Assembly (NCBI GenBank): GCA_944389145.1
Contig: CALXLH010000039.1
Span: 29,527-93,526, forward strand
From: an uncultured Spirochaetaceae bacterium
GTDB taxonomy: Bacteria; Spirochaetota; Spirochaetia; Sphaerochaetales; Sphaerochaetaceae
Direction of reading: 5' to 3'
DNA: 64,000 nucleotides
Below, piece by piece: positions 1 to 8,181 of the stretch. Numbering within the stretch: the first letter of the stretch is position 1; every line of letters starts with the position of its first letter. Made by a program: the position numbers and the translations under genes. The notes under the pieces were generated by a model. It had not been told where the DNA came from. It worked only from the letters and a program-made list of their open reading frames with translations, and made no database searches.

Positions 1-26
1 TATCCTATGCAATGATATGATATGGC

Positions 27-43
27 TTTTCCACTTTTCCACA
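27..43 (+). promoter_or_regulatory. Two overlapping DnaA-box-like sites upstream of dnaN
   Basis: TTTTCCACT (27-35) and TTTTCCACA (35-43) share one base and precede dnaN. They match the 9-mers that recur at 7.84-8.09 kb. Spacers before dnaN often hold DnaA boxes for the origin or for dnaA autoregulation; dnaA itself should lie just left of the window, which is inference. Two sites are weak evidence for an origin. Confidence 0.5.
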
Positions 44-110
44 AAGACTATTACTACTACTGCAGTTTGTTTATATGTTATATTATCAATAATAGAAGGA
101 GCCTACTACG

Positions 111-1223
111 ATGAAATTCACCTGCTCGGCAAGCACGTTAAGACAGGAAATAGAATACGCAAACAACTTCTCAAGCTCAAAGAATTCGCTCTCGATAACA
201 AGCAATGTACTTCTTGAGGCATCCAGCGATATGCTATCGGTAAGATCAACCGATCAGAAGATGGGTTTCTCTTCAACCGTTCCGGTATCAGTGATAATCC
301 CTGGATCAACGACGGTATTCTGCGAAAAGCTCTCCGCCGTGCTTAAGAACATACCAGATGTCGACATAGAGCTGAGCGATGAGAACGGAAACCTGAGCAT
401 AACGCCGATCGAAAGGACCGAATCAATCAACTTCTCCGTAAATATAAAGACTATAGACGCATCGAAGTTTCCTGAGATGGAAAGCATAGAAGATGATGCA
501 TATTTCTCTATCGCACAGCGTGATTACTTCGATATGATAGACAAGACATCATTCGCGATAGCAGATAACGATACGCGTCACTTCCTCACCGGCGTATACA
601 TGGAAAAGAAGGACGGAAAGCTTGTCCTTGTCGCGACCGATGGTAAGAAGCTTGCCTGCGTACGCCGCGCATTCGAGCAGGATATACCTGATTTCACTCC
701 TGCGATCATGCCTGTCAGGTTCCTGACGCTTATGAAGTCCATAGGCACAGGCGAGGGAGTATTCTCCATAGCCGTGAAGGAAGGTACGATGTTCGCAAGG
801 ATAGGCAGCAGAACGATATACACTTCGCTTATATCTGGCGCATATCCTAATTATGAGCGAGTAATACCATCAGATCTTGAGAACAGCCTTACGATGAAGA
901 CAGAGGATCTTGAGAAGGCTATAACGCTTATCTCCATACTTGCGGAGAATAATTCTAAGAGGATATTCCTTACCTTGAAGGAGAATGAGGTAGTGGTATC
1001 TGGAGAGAATACCGAGTTCGGAGACAGCAGGCAGGGAATTCCATGTCAGTATGACGGTCCTGAGAATACCATATCATTCAACTTCGCCGTGCTTCAGACT
1101 CCTATAAAGAAGATGGACAGCGAATACTTCACGCTCAGATATACCTCACCTCTCAATGCCATGATATTCGCTCCTGAGCCTGAAAGGGACTATATCTTCG
1201 TTCTTATGCCTATGCAGGTATGA
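111..1223 (+). CDS. dnaN: DNA polymerase III beta sliding clamp
   Basis: At 370 aa this has the usual clamp length and the three repeated clamp folds (about residues 1-120, 125-245 and 246-370), ending in the typical M-P-M-x-V tail that lies by the hydrophobic binding pocket. The clamp encircles DNA and tethers the replicative polymerase and repair enzymes. The ATG is preceded by a good ribosome binding site (GAAGGAG, 8-9 nt spacing). The last codons overlap recF in an ATGA, so the two are translationally coupled. The order dnaN-recF-DUF721 is the treponemal one. Confidence 0.97.
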   Translation: MKFTCSASTLRQEIEYANNFSSSKNSLSITSNVLLEASSDMLSVRSTDQKMGFSSTVPVSVIIPGSTTVFCEKLSAVLKNIPDVDIELSDENGNLSITPIERTESINFSVNIKTIDASKFPEMESIEDDAYFSIAQRDYFDMIDKTSFAIADNDTRHFLTGVYMEKKDGKLVLVATDGKKLACVRRAFEQDIPDFTPAIMPVRFLTLMKSIGTGEGVFSIAVKEGTMFARIGSRTIYTSLISGAYPNYERVIPSDLENSLTMKTEDLEKAITLISILAENNSKRIFLTLKENEVVVSGENTEFGDSRQGIPCQYDGPENTISFNFAVLQTPIKKMDSEYFTLRYTSPLNAMIFAPEPERDYIFVLMPMQV

Positions 1224-2314
1224 GATTCAGAAGCATATCGATACATGATTTCAGGAACATATCCTCCGCTTCGGTAACGACTGATGCGGAGGATGTGGTT
1301 CTTATCGGCACCAATGGCCAGGGAAAGACAAGCTTTCTGGAAGCTGTCTACATGCTCTGCTATGGATCATCGTTCAGAACGCAGCATCTAAGGGAAGCCG
1401 TGAGGCATGGACAAAGGGGATTCTCTATCAGGGCAAGCTTTGAGAATGAATACGGAGAGCTTGAGGATATACTCACCTCATTTGAGGAAGGAAGAAGGAA
1501 GATATGCATAGATGGCAAGGAAATAAAGGACCGCAAGGATCTCATATATCATTTTCCGTGCATCGCATTCATACATGAGGATATATCATTCATAAAGGGA
1601 GAGCCTGAGGAAAGAAGAAGGTTCTTCGATCAGATGATGAGCCTTCATTCTCCGTTCTTCTTCGATGATCTTAGATCTTACAGATCGATACTTATGCAGA
1701 GGAATGCTGCGGCCAAGACAGGTGATAAGTCAATCATATCATTATATGACAGAAGATTAGCTACTTATGGAATAGAGATAATGAAGGCAAGGGCAGAGGC
1801 GGTATACGGATTTAATTCGATATTTCCGTCTCTTTTCAGGAAGGTTTCGAAGCTTGATATGGACCTTGAGATAAGATATCAGCCATCATGGGCAGGTCTT
1901 AACAGCGTTGATGAGATCACTGAATATCTGTCTCAGAACATGGATAGGGATATAATACTGAAGACTACTACCAGCGGCATACACCGCGACAGGTTCACGG
2001 TAATGTCACCTCTAGGTCCTTTCTCATCGATAGGATCGACAGGCCAGATAAGGCTCTGCTCTATAATATTCCGCATCGCGGAATCTGAGTACTTCAGGAA
2101 GATGACAGGAAAGGAGCCTATACTTCTCATTGATGACGTGCTTCTTGAGCTTGATGATGAGAAAAGGGCCTCTATCCTTTCAGACCTTGGATCATATTCC
2201 CAGGCATTCTATACGTTCCTTCCTCGCGAAAGCTATTTCGGGAGTGATGCCGATGCCATGTACTATGAAGTGAAAGAAGGAGATATAAGTGAAGGGTGTC
2301 GTACAGATAGGTGA
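1220..2314 (+). CDS. recF: DNA repair/recombination ATPase RecF
   Basis: RecF is an SMC-like ABC ATPase that helps load RecA at gaps and stalled forks. The 364-aa protein has the family hallmarks: N-terminal R-x-x-x-I-x-x-F-R-N, Walker A GTNGQGKT at residues 30-37, an ABC signature region with GSTGQ-x-R near residue 270, and Walker B LLIDDVLLELD near 300. It starts inside the stop of dnaN (ATGA) and its 3' end overlaps the next gene by 26 bp, so dnaN, recF and the DUF721 gene form one operon. Confidence 0.96.
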   Translation: MRFRSISIHDFRNISSASVTTDAEDVVLIGTNGQGKTSFLEAVYMLCYGSSFRTQHLREAVRHGQRGFSIRASFENEYGELEDILTSFEEGRRKICIDGKEIKDRKDLIYHFPCIAFIHEDISFIKGEPEERRRFFDQMMSLHSPFFFDDLRSYRSILMQRNAAAKTGDKSIISLYDRRLATYGIEIMKARAEAVYGFNSIFPSLFRKVSKLDMDLEIRYQPSWAGLNSVDEITEYLSQNMDRDIILKTTTSGIHRDRFTVMSPLGPFSSIGSTGQIRLCSIIFRIAESEYFRKMTGKEPILLIDDVLLELDDEKRASILSDLGSYSQAFYTFLPRESYFGSDADAMYYEVKEGDISEGCRTDR

Positions 2315-2573
2315 AGTCATCGATGAATATATGGAGAGGCTTATCGGTAAGGAAAGGATAAGGATGGCTGCAGCCTGGCCTGGCATAGCCGGAAGCCAGC
2401 TATATGGAGTTACTGAGTTCTGGAAGGTAGAGAATGGTGTCCTGTATCTTAGGGTACGCAGCTCTTCAGCAAGGAATCTTGTCAATCTTCGTTCTTCCAG
2501 GATAATCAGGGACTTCAACGAGGCTTTTCCTGATAATCCTATTAAGTCGATACGTACATCCAGGATATCTTGA
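2289..2573 (+). CDS. DUF721 (DciA-like) protein
   Basis: A 94-aa protein with the DUF721/DciA pattern: a helical N-terminus, a W-P-x-I-A-G motif near residue 30, and a V-x-x-x-x-L-Y-L-R-V-x-x-S-S-A-R-N-L strand-helix segment. DciA-type proteins act in loading the replicative helicase in bacteria without DnaC. The start is a GTG with a strong upstream AAGGAG in the 3' end of recF, so it is coupled to recF. Position after recF matches treponemes. The helicase-loader role is family knowledge, not shown by this sequence. Confidence 0.85.
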   Translation: MKGVVQIGEVIDEYMERLIGKERIRMAAAWPGIAGSQLYGVTEFWKVENGVLYLRVRSSSARNLVNLRSSRIIRDFNEAFPDNPIKSIRTSRIS

Positions 2574-2669
2574 CGGCTATGATGACACTCTGATAGAATC
2601 CCAAAGCCGGGCATTTGTCCGCGTTACAGAGAATAACCGCTTAATAGCGTTGAGATTGGAGTAATCGAT

Positions 2670-2837
2670 ATGAGTTACAAAGGCAAGAGAACCTATCATC
2701 CAAGCAAGATGAAGAGGACAAGGAAGTTCGGTTTCCGCGCAAGGATGGCCACCAAGGGAGGTCGTCGCGTTCTTGCTCGCCGCAGGGCAAAAGGCAGATA
2801 CAGCCTCACGGCAAGCGATGAGAAGAAGCCTTACTAA
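2670..2837 (+). CDS. rpmH: 50S ribosomal protein L34
   Basis: A 55-aa very basic protein with the L34 pattern [38 protein letters not shown]. L34 is part of the large ribosomal subunit. At 55 aa it is longer than the usual 44-47, through a short N-terminal MSYKG and the C-terminal tail [11 protein letters not shown]. The tail codons overlap the start of rnpA by 20 bp. GGAG lies upstream of the ATG. L34 next to rnpA is one of the most conserved bacterial gene pairs. Confidence 0.97.
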   Translation: MSYKGKRTYHPSKMKRTRKFGFRARMATKGGRRVLARRRAKGRYSLTASDEKKPY

Positions 2838-3180
2838 GACAGAGATCATAAGAAGGAAAGAGGATATCAATCGCATCTTCAGGGAGGGCAGGTCTAGCTC
2901 TTCATATGGAATGCGATTGATCAGTCTTGATAATGGACTGGGCTTCGATCGCTTCATGGTCATACCGGCCAAGCACTATGGAAGGGCGGTAGACAGGAAT
3001 CTCCTCAGGCGAAGGGCAAAGGAGATATTCAGGTGCTATGAAGGCAGGACAAGCGTATCCGATCCCGTAATGGGAAGAGGCCAGGATCATATCCTGGTAG
3101 TGTATCCTGGGAAGGTCTCTGATTTTTCCTTGCTTGAGTCTGGATTCATTAAGCTTCTAGACAGGAACGGTCGGAGATAG
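2818..3180 (+). CDS. rnpA: Ribonuclease P protein component
   Basis: The protein subunit of RNase P, which trims the 5' leader of tRNA precursors with the catalytic RNA. The family motif is seen as [16 protein letters not shown] around residues 58-73, preceded by a central strand with Y-G-M-R-L. I chose the ATG at 2818 (120 aa), which begins [17 protein letters not shown] as in the family. A longer frame from 2773 would only read through rpmH. The gene therefore starts inside rpmH and is probably translationally coupled to it. Confidence 0.92.
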   Translation: MRRSLTKTEIIRRKEDINRIFREGRSSSSYGMRLISLDNGLGFDRFMVIPAKHYGRAVDRNLLRRRAKEIFRCYEGRTSVSDPVMGRGQDHILVVYPGKVSDFSLLESGFIKLLDRNGRR

Positions 3181-3249
3181 TTCCCCATCCTCATCAGCAG
3201 AGTTCCTATTCCAGCTTCCCGGATACATCCTTTCTCTTAAGGAGAGATA

Positions 3250-5013
3250 ATGGATAGGAATACCATAATCGCTATAGTTCTATCTGTCATCGTCATCTCA
3301 GTCGGGATGACGATGCAGACATTGTTCATCGAACCTCAGCCTGTAGCCGAAGGGACTACGATGGAGGCGGAGGAAGCGATCGTTGAAGAAGGCGTAAGTC
3401 CTTCTCATTCCAGCATAGCTGCCGTCGGAGATGTAACTGACATATCACAGTTTCCGGTGACTACGGAGAATTTCGAAATAACGTTCGATCCGATCGGCGG
3501 TACGATAGCTTCTATCAAGACACTTAAGCATCTTGATAATGGGAGACCTGTCGATCTCCTTTTCAAGGATGCGGATGATCCTAATGCCATGATGCTCTAT
3601 TCAGGTTCTGGAAATGAGAACGCCATCGATGATGCATTCTCTTATAGGATCCAGCGCAGTGAGGATGGAAGCATGCAGCGCGTGATATTCAGCCGTGATT
3701 TCGAAGCCTCTGATGGAAGCGGAAGGTTCACGCTTGAGAAGACATATACTGTTCCCAATAGCGATGAATACATGATCAGGCTTGATGTAAGGGCATATAC
3801 GTCTGATGGTTCGGAGCTTCCTATCGATGGGTACACGCTTTCGCTCGGACCTCAGGTTGGTCCTGCATTCCAGTCTGTCGGGAGCAATTATGATTATCGC
3901 CGCGTAGAGGTCATGTATGAGGATTCCGGAAGTAAGAAGAATGCTGGATTCAACAGGAATGGCCTCTTCACAGCTGATTCTGATGAGATCATCGACTGGA
4001 TGGCCATATCCGGAAAATACTTCGCGTTCATCCTTGTTCCTGAGGTTACCGTAAGCGGTTATGCCGAGCAGTTCTCGTATGATGAGGGAGTCACTCAGGA
4101 AGATACCATCTATATGACCCGTGCATATGATGGTGCTTCTGACGTCAGCGATACATATTACCTATACGCAGGTCCGAAGGTTGCTGCTAATCTCAGCATC
4201 TATGATGCCGCTGATGATAATACGTTCGGGCTTTCTGGCCTTGAGCTTACTGAGATAATAGATGGCAACTGGCTCTCATGGCTTGAGGCCATCCTGAAGT
4301 GGATCCTCCAGCTTTTCTATAGGCTCATACCTAACTATGGAGTCGCCATCATCCTTCTGACGATACTTATAAAGCTTCTTCTTCAGCCTATTGCCAAGAG
4401 GGGAATGGATTCCACGGCTAAGATGAGCGCGCTGTCTCCGAAGATCGAGGAAATAAAGCAGAGATTCCCTGATAATCCAGAGGCTCAGAACGCTGCGATG
4501 GCAAAGCTTTATAAGGAAGAGAAGATCAGTCCGATGGGATCATGCCTTCCGATGCTTATCCAGTTCCCGATATTCATCGCCCTTTATGGGCTGCTGAATA
4601 CGAACTTCGATCTGCGTGGGTCCATGTTTATTCCTGGATGGATACCTGATCTCTCCATTCCTGACACGATCTACACGCTGCCGTTCTCCCTTCCGTTCCT
4701 CGGTACGCAGATACATCTGCTTCCGATACTCTATGTGATATCGATGATCTTCTCCATGAAGATAACGCAGAGCGCCAATACGGCTGGATCGCAGGCAGGA
4801 ATGATGGCCTTCATGACTTATGGAATGCCTATCATATTCTTCTTTGTCATGTATAATGCGCCATCAGGGCTTCTTCTCTACTGGTCTACGGTGAATATCA
4901 TATCGATAGGCCAGCAGATGCTTGTCAATAAGAGGAAGAAGGGTGTCTACGCGCAGGAGATAGCGGAGAAGGATGCTGAGAAGGCCGCTAAGAAGAAGGC
5001 TAGGAGAAGATAA
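3250..5013 (+). CDS. yidC: Membrane protein insertase YidC
   Basis: YidC (587 aa) inserts and folds inner-membrane proteins alone or with SecYEG. The order is the Gram-negative one: an N-terminal transmembrane helix (about residues 6-26), a large periplasmic beta-rich domain (about 60-340), then the conserved five-helix core beginning near WLSWLEAILKWILQLF, with the hydrophilic-groove arginine region QPIAKRGMDSTAKM and the helix GSCLPMLIQFPIFIALYGLL. The C-terminus is a basic KKKARRR tail that may touch ribosomes. AAGGAGAGA precedes the ATG. The small yidD gene often found between rnpA and yidC is absent (only 69 bp there). Confidence 0.97.
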   Translation: MDRNTIIAIVLSVIVISVGMTMQTLFIEPQPVAEGTTMEAEEAIVEEGVSPSHSSIAAVGDVTDISQFPVTTENFEITFDPIGGTIASIKTLKHLDNGRPVDLLFKDADDPNAMMLYSGSGNENAIDDAFSYRIQRSEDGSMQRVIFSRDFEASDGSGRFTLEKTYTVPNSDEYMIRLDVRAYTSDGSELPIDGYTLSLGPQVGPAFQSVGSNYDYRRVEVMYEDSGSKKNAGFNRNGLFTADSDEIIDWMAISGKYFAFILVPEVTVSGYAEQFSYDEGVTQEDTIYMTRAYDGASDVSDTYYLYAGPKVAANLSIYDAADDNTFGLSGLELTEIIDGNWLSWLEAILKWILQLFYRLIPNYGVAIILLTILIKLLLQPIAKRGMDSTAKMSALSPKIEEIKQRFPDNPEAQNAAMAKLYKEEKISPMGSCLPMLIQFPIFIALYGLLNTNFDLRGSMFIPGWIPDLSIPDTIYTLPFSLPFLGTQIHLLPILYVISMIFSMKITQSANTAGSQAGMMAFMTYGMPIIFFFVMYNAPSGLLLYWSTVNIISIGQQMLVNKRKKGVYAQEIAEKDAEKAAKKKARRR

Positions 5014-5015
5014 TC

Positions 5016-5693
5016 ATGCAGAGCGAATTTGAAGGAAGGACCGAGCAGGAAGCGATAGATAAGGCGATTGAGGCGCTTAACCTTGAGCGTGATCAGTTCG
5101 ATGTCGAGATAGTAGAGACTTCTAAGAAAGGTCTTTTCAAGAAGGGAAGCGTAAAGATACGCGTCTACTATGGAAGTGATGATAATGATGAGTTCGTTGA
5201 GGAAGAGTCGGTAAGCGATGATGCTCCTCTTGCCGAGAATGATGTTGAGAGGAAGGTGATAGAGTTCATCGAGACGCTCATCAGGAAGATGGGCTATGAG
5301 GGAAGCGCATCTATCAGCTATCGCCGTGACAGCAAGATCGGCATATCGATCGATAGCCCTGATTCCTCGATCATCATCGGACGCAAGGGAAAGAACCTTG
5401 ATGCCATACAGCTCGTGACGAACGTCTTTGCCGGTAATCTTGATCCGGATATCAAGGTGGTCATCGATAGCGAGAACTACAGGATGAGGCATGAGGAGCA
5501 GATAATCCGCTCAGCCTACCGTGTAGCTGAATCGGTCAGGCGTACTGGACGTTCGAAGCTTCTCGATCCGATGAATCCGTTTGAGAGGAGGCTTGTACAT
5601 ACCGCCCTTAATGATTTCGCTGGTGTCGAGACAAAGAGCGAGGGAGAGGGCCTTTACAAGCAGGTAAGGATCATACCGAGAAATGATCAGTGA
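5016..5693 (+). CDS. khpB: Jag/KhpB RNA-binding protein
   Basis: A 225-aa protein with the three Jag parts: the Jag_N domain (residues 1-50, with the KKGLFKKG-x-V-K-I-R-V stretch), a KH domain (about 75-145, with the I-I-G-R-K-G-K-N-L-D-A-I-Q GxxG loop), and a C-terminal R3H domain (about 150-215, with R-x-x-H-E-E-Q-I and MNPFERRLVH). KhpB proteins bind RNA and affect cell elongation and division in Gram-positives. It starts 3 bp after yidC, so it is co-transcribed with it. A hairpin with a short T run follows the stop. Confidence 0.94.
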   Translation: MQSEFEGRTEQEAIDKAIEALNLERDQFDVEIVETSKKGLFKKGSVKIRVYYGSDDNDEFVEEESVSDDAPLAENDVERKVIEFIETLIRKMGYEGSASISYRRDSKIGISIDSPDSSIIIGRKGKNLDAIQLVTNVFAGNLDPDIKVVIDSENYRMRHEEQIIRSAYRVAESVRRTGRSKLLDPMNPFERRLVHTALNDFAGVETKSEGEGLYKQVRIIPRNDQ

Positions 5694-5710
5694 GTGATTG
5701 CTCAGGCCAG

Positions 5711-5735
5711 CGGGAGCGGTGCTATGCTGCTCCCG
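5711..5735 (+). terminator. Probable terminator after khpB
   Basis: A perfect 7-bp stem CGGGAGC / GCTCCCG with an 11-nt loop, followed by TTCTT. It ends the yidC-khpB operon just before the perR promoter. The T run is short, so termination strength is uncertain. Confidence 0.6.
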
Positions 5736-5742
5736 TTCTTAA

Positions 5743-5791
5743 TTGACATTAATCATTAATAATGATACCTTATTGATAATAGATATCAATA
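5743..5791 (+). promoter_or_regulatory. perR-rbr promoter with two Fur/PerR-type boxes
   Basis: TTGACA (5743-5748) is a consensus -35; a -10 near TACCTT (5766-5771) is weak. Between them lies ATCATTAATAATGAT (5752-5766), a perfect 7-1-7 inverted repeat, the architecture of Fur/PerR boxes. A second, imperfect 7-1-7 site (5774-5788) sits 22 bp downstream inside the inverted repeat TATTGATA-N5-TATCAATA (5771-5791). Both positions would block RNA polymerase, implying autorepression by the downstream regulator. Confidence 0.7.
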
Positions 5792-6210
5792 TGAAGGATA
5801 GAAGGAACACGATGCAGAGGGAGCTTACATATGAGGCTGTCCTCTCATATCCGGGCCATCCTAGCGCTGAGGATGTATACCGGGTGATATCATCAAGATA
5901 TAGCACGATATCGAAGGCTACGGTCTATCGTAACCTAAACGCCTTGTATGAGGAAGGAAAGATAGGCAAGGTTCCTCCGATGATAGGGTATGAGGCCCAT
6001 TATGATCATCGTACGGATCATCATTGCCATGCGATATGCACAAGGTGCGGAAAGGTTGTCGATGTTGATGTACAATATGATTCGGCAATGTTCACAAACG
6101 CAGTATCCATGGAAGAAGGGTTCATGCTTGACTCCCATGATCTGATATTCGAAGGCACCTGCATGGAATGCAGGAATAAGGAGAAGGAAGATGGAACTGA
6201 AGGGATCTAG
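5791..6210 (+). CDS. perR: Fur-family peroxide/metal regulator, PerR-like
   Basis: A winged-helix repressor of the Fur family, about 139 aa. Seen: the HPSAEDVYR helix, the DNA-recognition segment [12 protein letters not shown], the histidine-rich metal region H-x-D-H-x-x-D-H-H-C-H, and structural zinc cysteines C-T-R-C and C-M-E-C. Start choice: the ATG at 5791 keeps the conserved R-x-T-x-Q-R of the first helix (RNTMQR). The ATG at 5812 would lose part of it although it has a purine-rich stretch upstream. A PerR rather than Fur role is inferred from the overlapping rubrerythrin gene (20-bp overlap) and the boxes in its own promoter. Confidence 0.85.
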   Translation: MKDRRNTMQRELTYEAVLSYPGHPSAEDVYRVISSRYSTISKATVYRNLNALYEEGKIGKVPPMIGYEAHYDHRTDHHCHAICTRCGKVVDVDVQYDSAMFTNAVSMEEGFMLDSHDLIFEGTCMECRNKEKEDGTEGI

Positions 6211-6730
6211 GACTGAGAAGAATCTTCAGACGGCATTTGCAGGCGAGAGCCAGGCAAGGAACAAGTATACCTATTTTGCATCAAAGGCAAAGAAGGAAGG
6301 ATATGAGCAGATCGCTGCAATCTTCCTTGAGACTGCTGAGAACGAGAAGGAGCATGCAAAGCTTTGGTTCAAGTATCTTGAGGGTGGCGATATCCAGGGA
6401 ACCGCTGCTAATCTTAAGGCTGCTGCCGAGGGAGAGAACTATGAGTGGACCGATATGTACGCTGAGTTCGCCAAGGTAGCCGAGGAAGAGGGATTCAAGG
6501 AGATTGCCGCTAAGTTCAGAGGCGTTGCTGCCATCGAGAAGCATCATGAGGAGAGATATCTCGCCCTTCTCAAGAACGTTGAGGAAGGTCTTGTGTTCTC
6601 AAGGGATGGAGAGATGATCTGGAAGTGCAGGAACTGCGGACATATCGTAGTCGGAAAGAAGGCTCCTGGCATCTGCCCTGTCTGCAATCATCCTCAGGCA
6701 TATTTCGAGCTTGTCGGACAGAACTATTGA
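6191..6730 (+). CDS. rbr: Rubrerythrin
   Basis: A 179-aa non-haem iron protein that reduces hydrogen peroxide in anaerobes. The N-terminal ferritin-like four-helix domain (residues 1-140) shows the diiron ligands in E-S-Q-A-R-N-K-Y, E-x-A-E-N-E-K-E-H and E-K-H-H-E-E-R-Y. The C-terminal rubredoxin domain has C-R-N-C-G-H and [11 protein letters not shown]. It overlaps the 3' end of perR and has GGAGAAGGAAG upstream. A classic terminator follows. Co-transcription with perR indicates peroxide-inducible expression. Confidence 0.97.
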   Translation: MELKGSRTEKNLQTAFAGESQARNKYTYFASKAKKEGYEQIAAIFLETAENEKEHAKLWFKYLEGGDIQGTAANLKAAAEGENYEWTDMYAEFAKVAEEEGFKEIAAKFRGVAAIEKHHEERYLALLKNVEEGLVFSRDGEMIWKCRNCGHIVVGKKAPGICPVCNHPQAYFELVGQNY

Positions 6731-6749
6731 TCCGGCATCTTATCATCGG

Positions 6750-6768
6750 GGCCCTTCAGCGAAGGGCC
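6750..6768 (+). terminator. Rho-independent terminator after rbr
   Basis: GGCCCTTC-AGC-GAAGGGCC forms a perfect 8-bp stem with a 3-nt loop, followed by TCTTCTCTTT. It separates rbr from the convergent kinase gene. Confidence 0.85.
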
Positions 6769-6777
6769 TCTTCTCTT

Positions 6778-7773
6778 TCATAAGCTGAACCGATCTGTTA
6801 TTCCTGCTTTGATCTCATCTATGCATCCAGAGCTGAACTGCGAGCCTATCTGACCTATGATCTCGCCTGCAAGGTATGATGCGATCATCCCTGACTTCTC
6901 CGTGCCATATCCTGAGAGATAGCCGAACAGGAATCCTGCTGCATATGTATCTCCGGCTCCTGTCGTATCCACGGGATCCGTAGTTCCATATAGCGGTATC
7001 TTCTTTATCACGCCATTATCTGAGATATAGGAGCCATGCTTTCCATTCTTCACTATCGCGATGCTGCATAGCTTGCCCATAGAACGGCAGCATTCATACG
7101 CATCATAATTGTCGAACAGGAACCTTGCCTCTTCGCTGTTAGCGAATACGATGTCTGCATTATCACGTATGATGCTTAGGAAATCCTCGCGATAGCGGCC
7201 TACGGCAAATGGATCTGCCAGATCGAATGCGACCGTCTTGTTCATCTTCCTGGCTATCTCAAGCACATGGCGTACGGCCCTGCGCTGGCTTTCCGTGTCC
7301 CACATGTACCCTGTGAAGTAGAACATATCGGCATTCTCGATGCTACTGTCATTCACGAAGCTGCTGTCGAACAGCCTGTTAGCGCCGAGATATGTATTCA
7401 TCGTACGCTCCTTGTCAGGCGTGAGCAGTATTATCGATGTTCCTGTGGGGCTGTCGAATGATACGAGCTCATCATTCACTCCGCTCTCTGCCAGCCTCCT
7501 GCGGTAGATCTTTCCTTCCTCATCGCTGCCGATTCCTCCGGCAAGGGTCGTATCGATTCCAAGCATCCTTAGCGTGACCATCGTATTTGGGCATGAGCCG
7601 CCGCAAGAGTAGGATGTATCGAGATTCCGTATATGGCTCAGTATCTCCTGACGCTTTCTCTCATCTACCAGAAGCATCGTGCCCTTATTGAGCGATAACC
7701 TATCCAGCTCCTTGTCATCAACCCTGCAAAGGCAGTCTATCAGGGGATTTCCTATTCCATACACAGATGCCAT
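6778..7773 (-). CDS. PfkB-family sugar/nucleoside kinase
   Basis: A 331-aa ribokinase-fold kinase. The first PfkB signature is seen as GGSCPNTMVTLRMLG near residue 58, and the second as DTTGAGDTYAAGFLFG near 275, with the catalytic aspartate in GAGD. Overall pattern (G-N-P-L-I-D at the start, M-N-T-Y-L-G-A mid-protein, Y-F-T-G-Y) is closest to the adenosine-kinase-like branch, but the substrate cannot be read from the sequence. There is no Shine-Dalgarno; a perfect TATAAT lies 6 nt before the ATG, suggesting a leaderless transcript. It stands alone, next to the origin candidate. Confidence 0.88.
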   Translation of the reverse strand: MASVYGIGNPLIDCLCRVDDKELDRLSLNKGTMLLVDERKRQEILSHIRNLDTSYSCGGSCPNTMVTLRMLGIDTTLAGGIGSDEEGKIYRRRLAESGVNDELVSFDSPTGTSIILLTPDKERTMNTYLGANRLFDSSFVNDSSIENADMFYFTGYMWDTESQRRAVRHVLEIARKMNKTVAFDLADPFAVGRYREDFLSIIRDNADIVFANSEEARFLFDNYDAYECCRSMGKLCSIAIVKNGKHGSYISDNGVIKKIPLYGTTDPVDTTGAGDTYAAGFLFGYLSGYGTEKSGMIASYLAGEIIGQIGSQFSSGCIDEIKAGITDRFSL

Positions 7774-7779
7774 GACAGG

Positions 7780-7785
7780 ATTATA
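7780..7785 (-). promoter_or_regulatory. Leaderless-type -10 of the PfkB kinase gene
   Basis: TATAAT on the reverse strand, 6 nt before the ATG, so transcription should begin at or next to the start codon. The -35 is poorly defined. No ribosome binding site is present. Confidence 0.6.
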
Positions 7786-7836
7786 ACCGAAAAGGAGCCT
7801 TCTTGATACGTGCTATTGACATACGCTAGATATGGG

Positions 7837-8086
7837 TTTTCCACTAGTTTTCCACAATTGCGTGTATAACTTGTGGAAAGCTGTGGAAATCATGGCTTTC
7901 AGGCATTGTCAACAGCATATGCATGGCATTGGTCACTATAAATTAATTATTTGTAATATAATGATATAAATTGAAACATTACAATCAGGATTTAATGTAA
8001 CCAATATAATTTCTTAACTTGTGGAAAACCTCTTATCATGCTGTGGAAAATGGCTTATTCGGCAAGTTTTCCACAGGTTTTCCACA
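7837..8086. other. oriC: Candidate replication origin: mirrored DnaA-box clusters around an AT-rich core
   Basis: Eight 9-mers of the type TTTTCCACA occur within 250 bp. The left cluster has two forward sites (7837-7845, 7848-7856) and two reverse (7872-7880, 7882-7890). The right cluster has two reverse (8020-8028, 8042-8050) and two forward (8067-8075, 8078-8086). The intervening stretch, about 7925-8019, is almost entirely A/T and could be the unwinding element. The whole 408-bp region has no credible gene. It lies 8 kb from dnaN, away from the usual dnaA-dnaN spacer. Confidence 0.72.
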
Positions 8087-8181
8087 TGGTGGCATTATTC
8101 TGCTGCTCACTTGATAACTGCTATTGCCAAAGCGAATTAGTTGAAACAGCACGAATCCTGGCATATGGAAATCTAGTGTGG

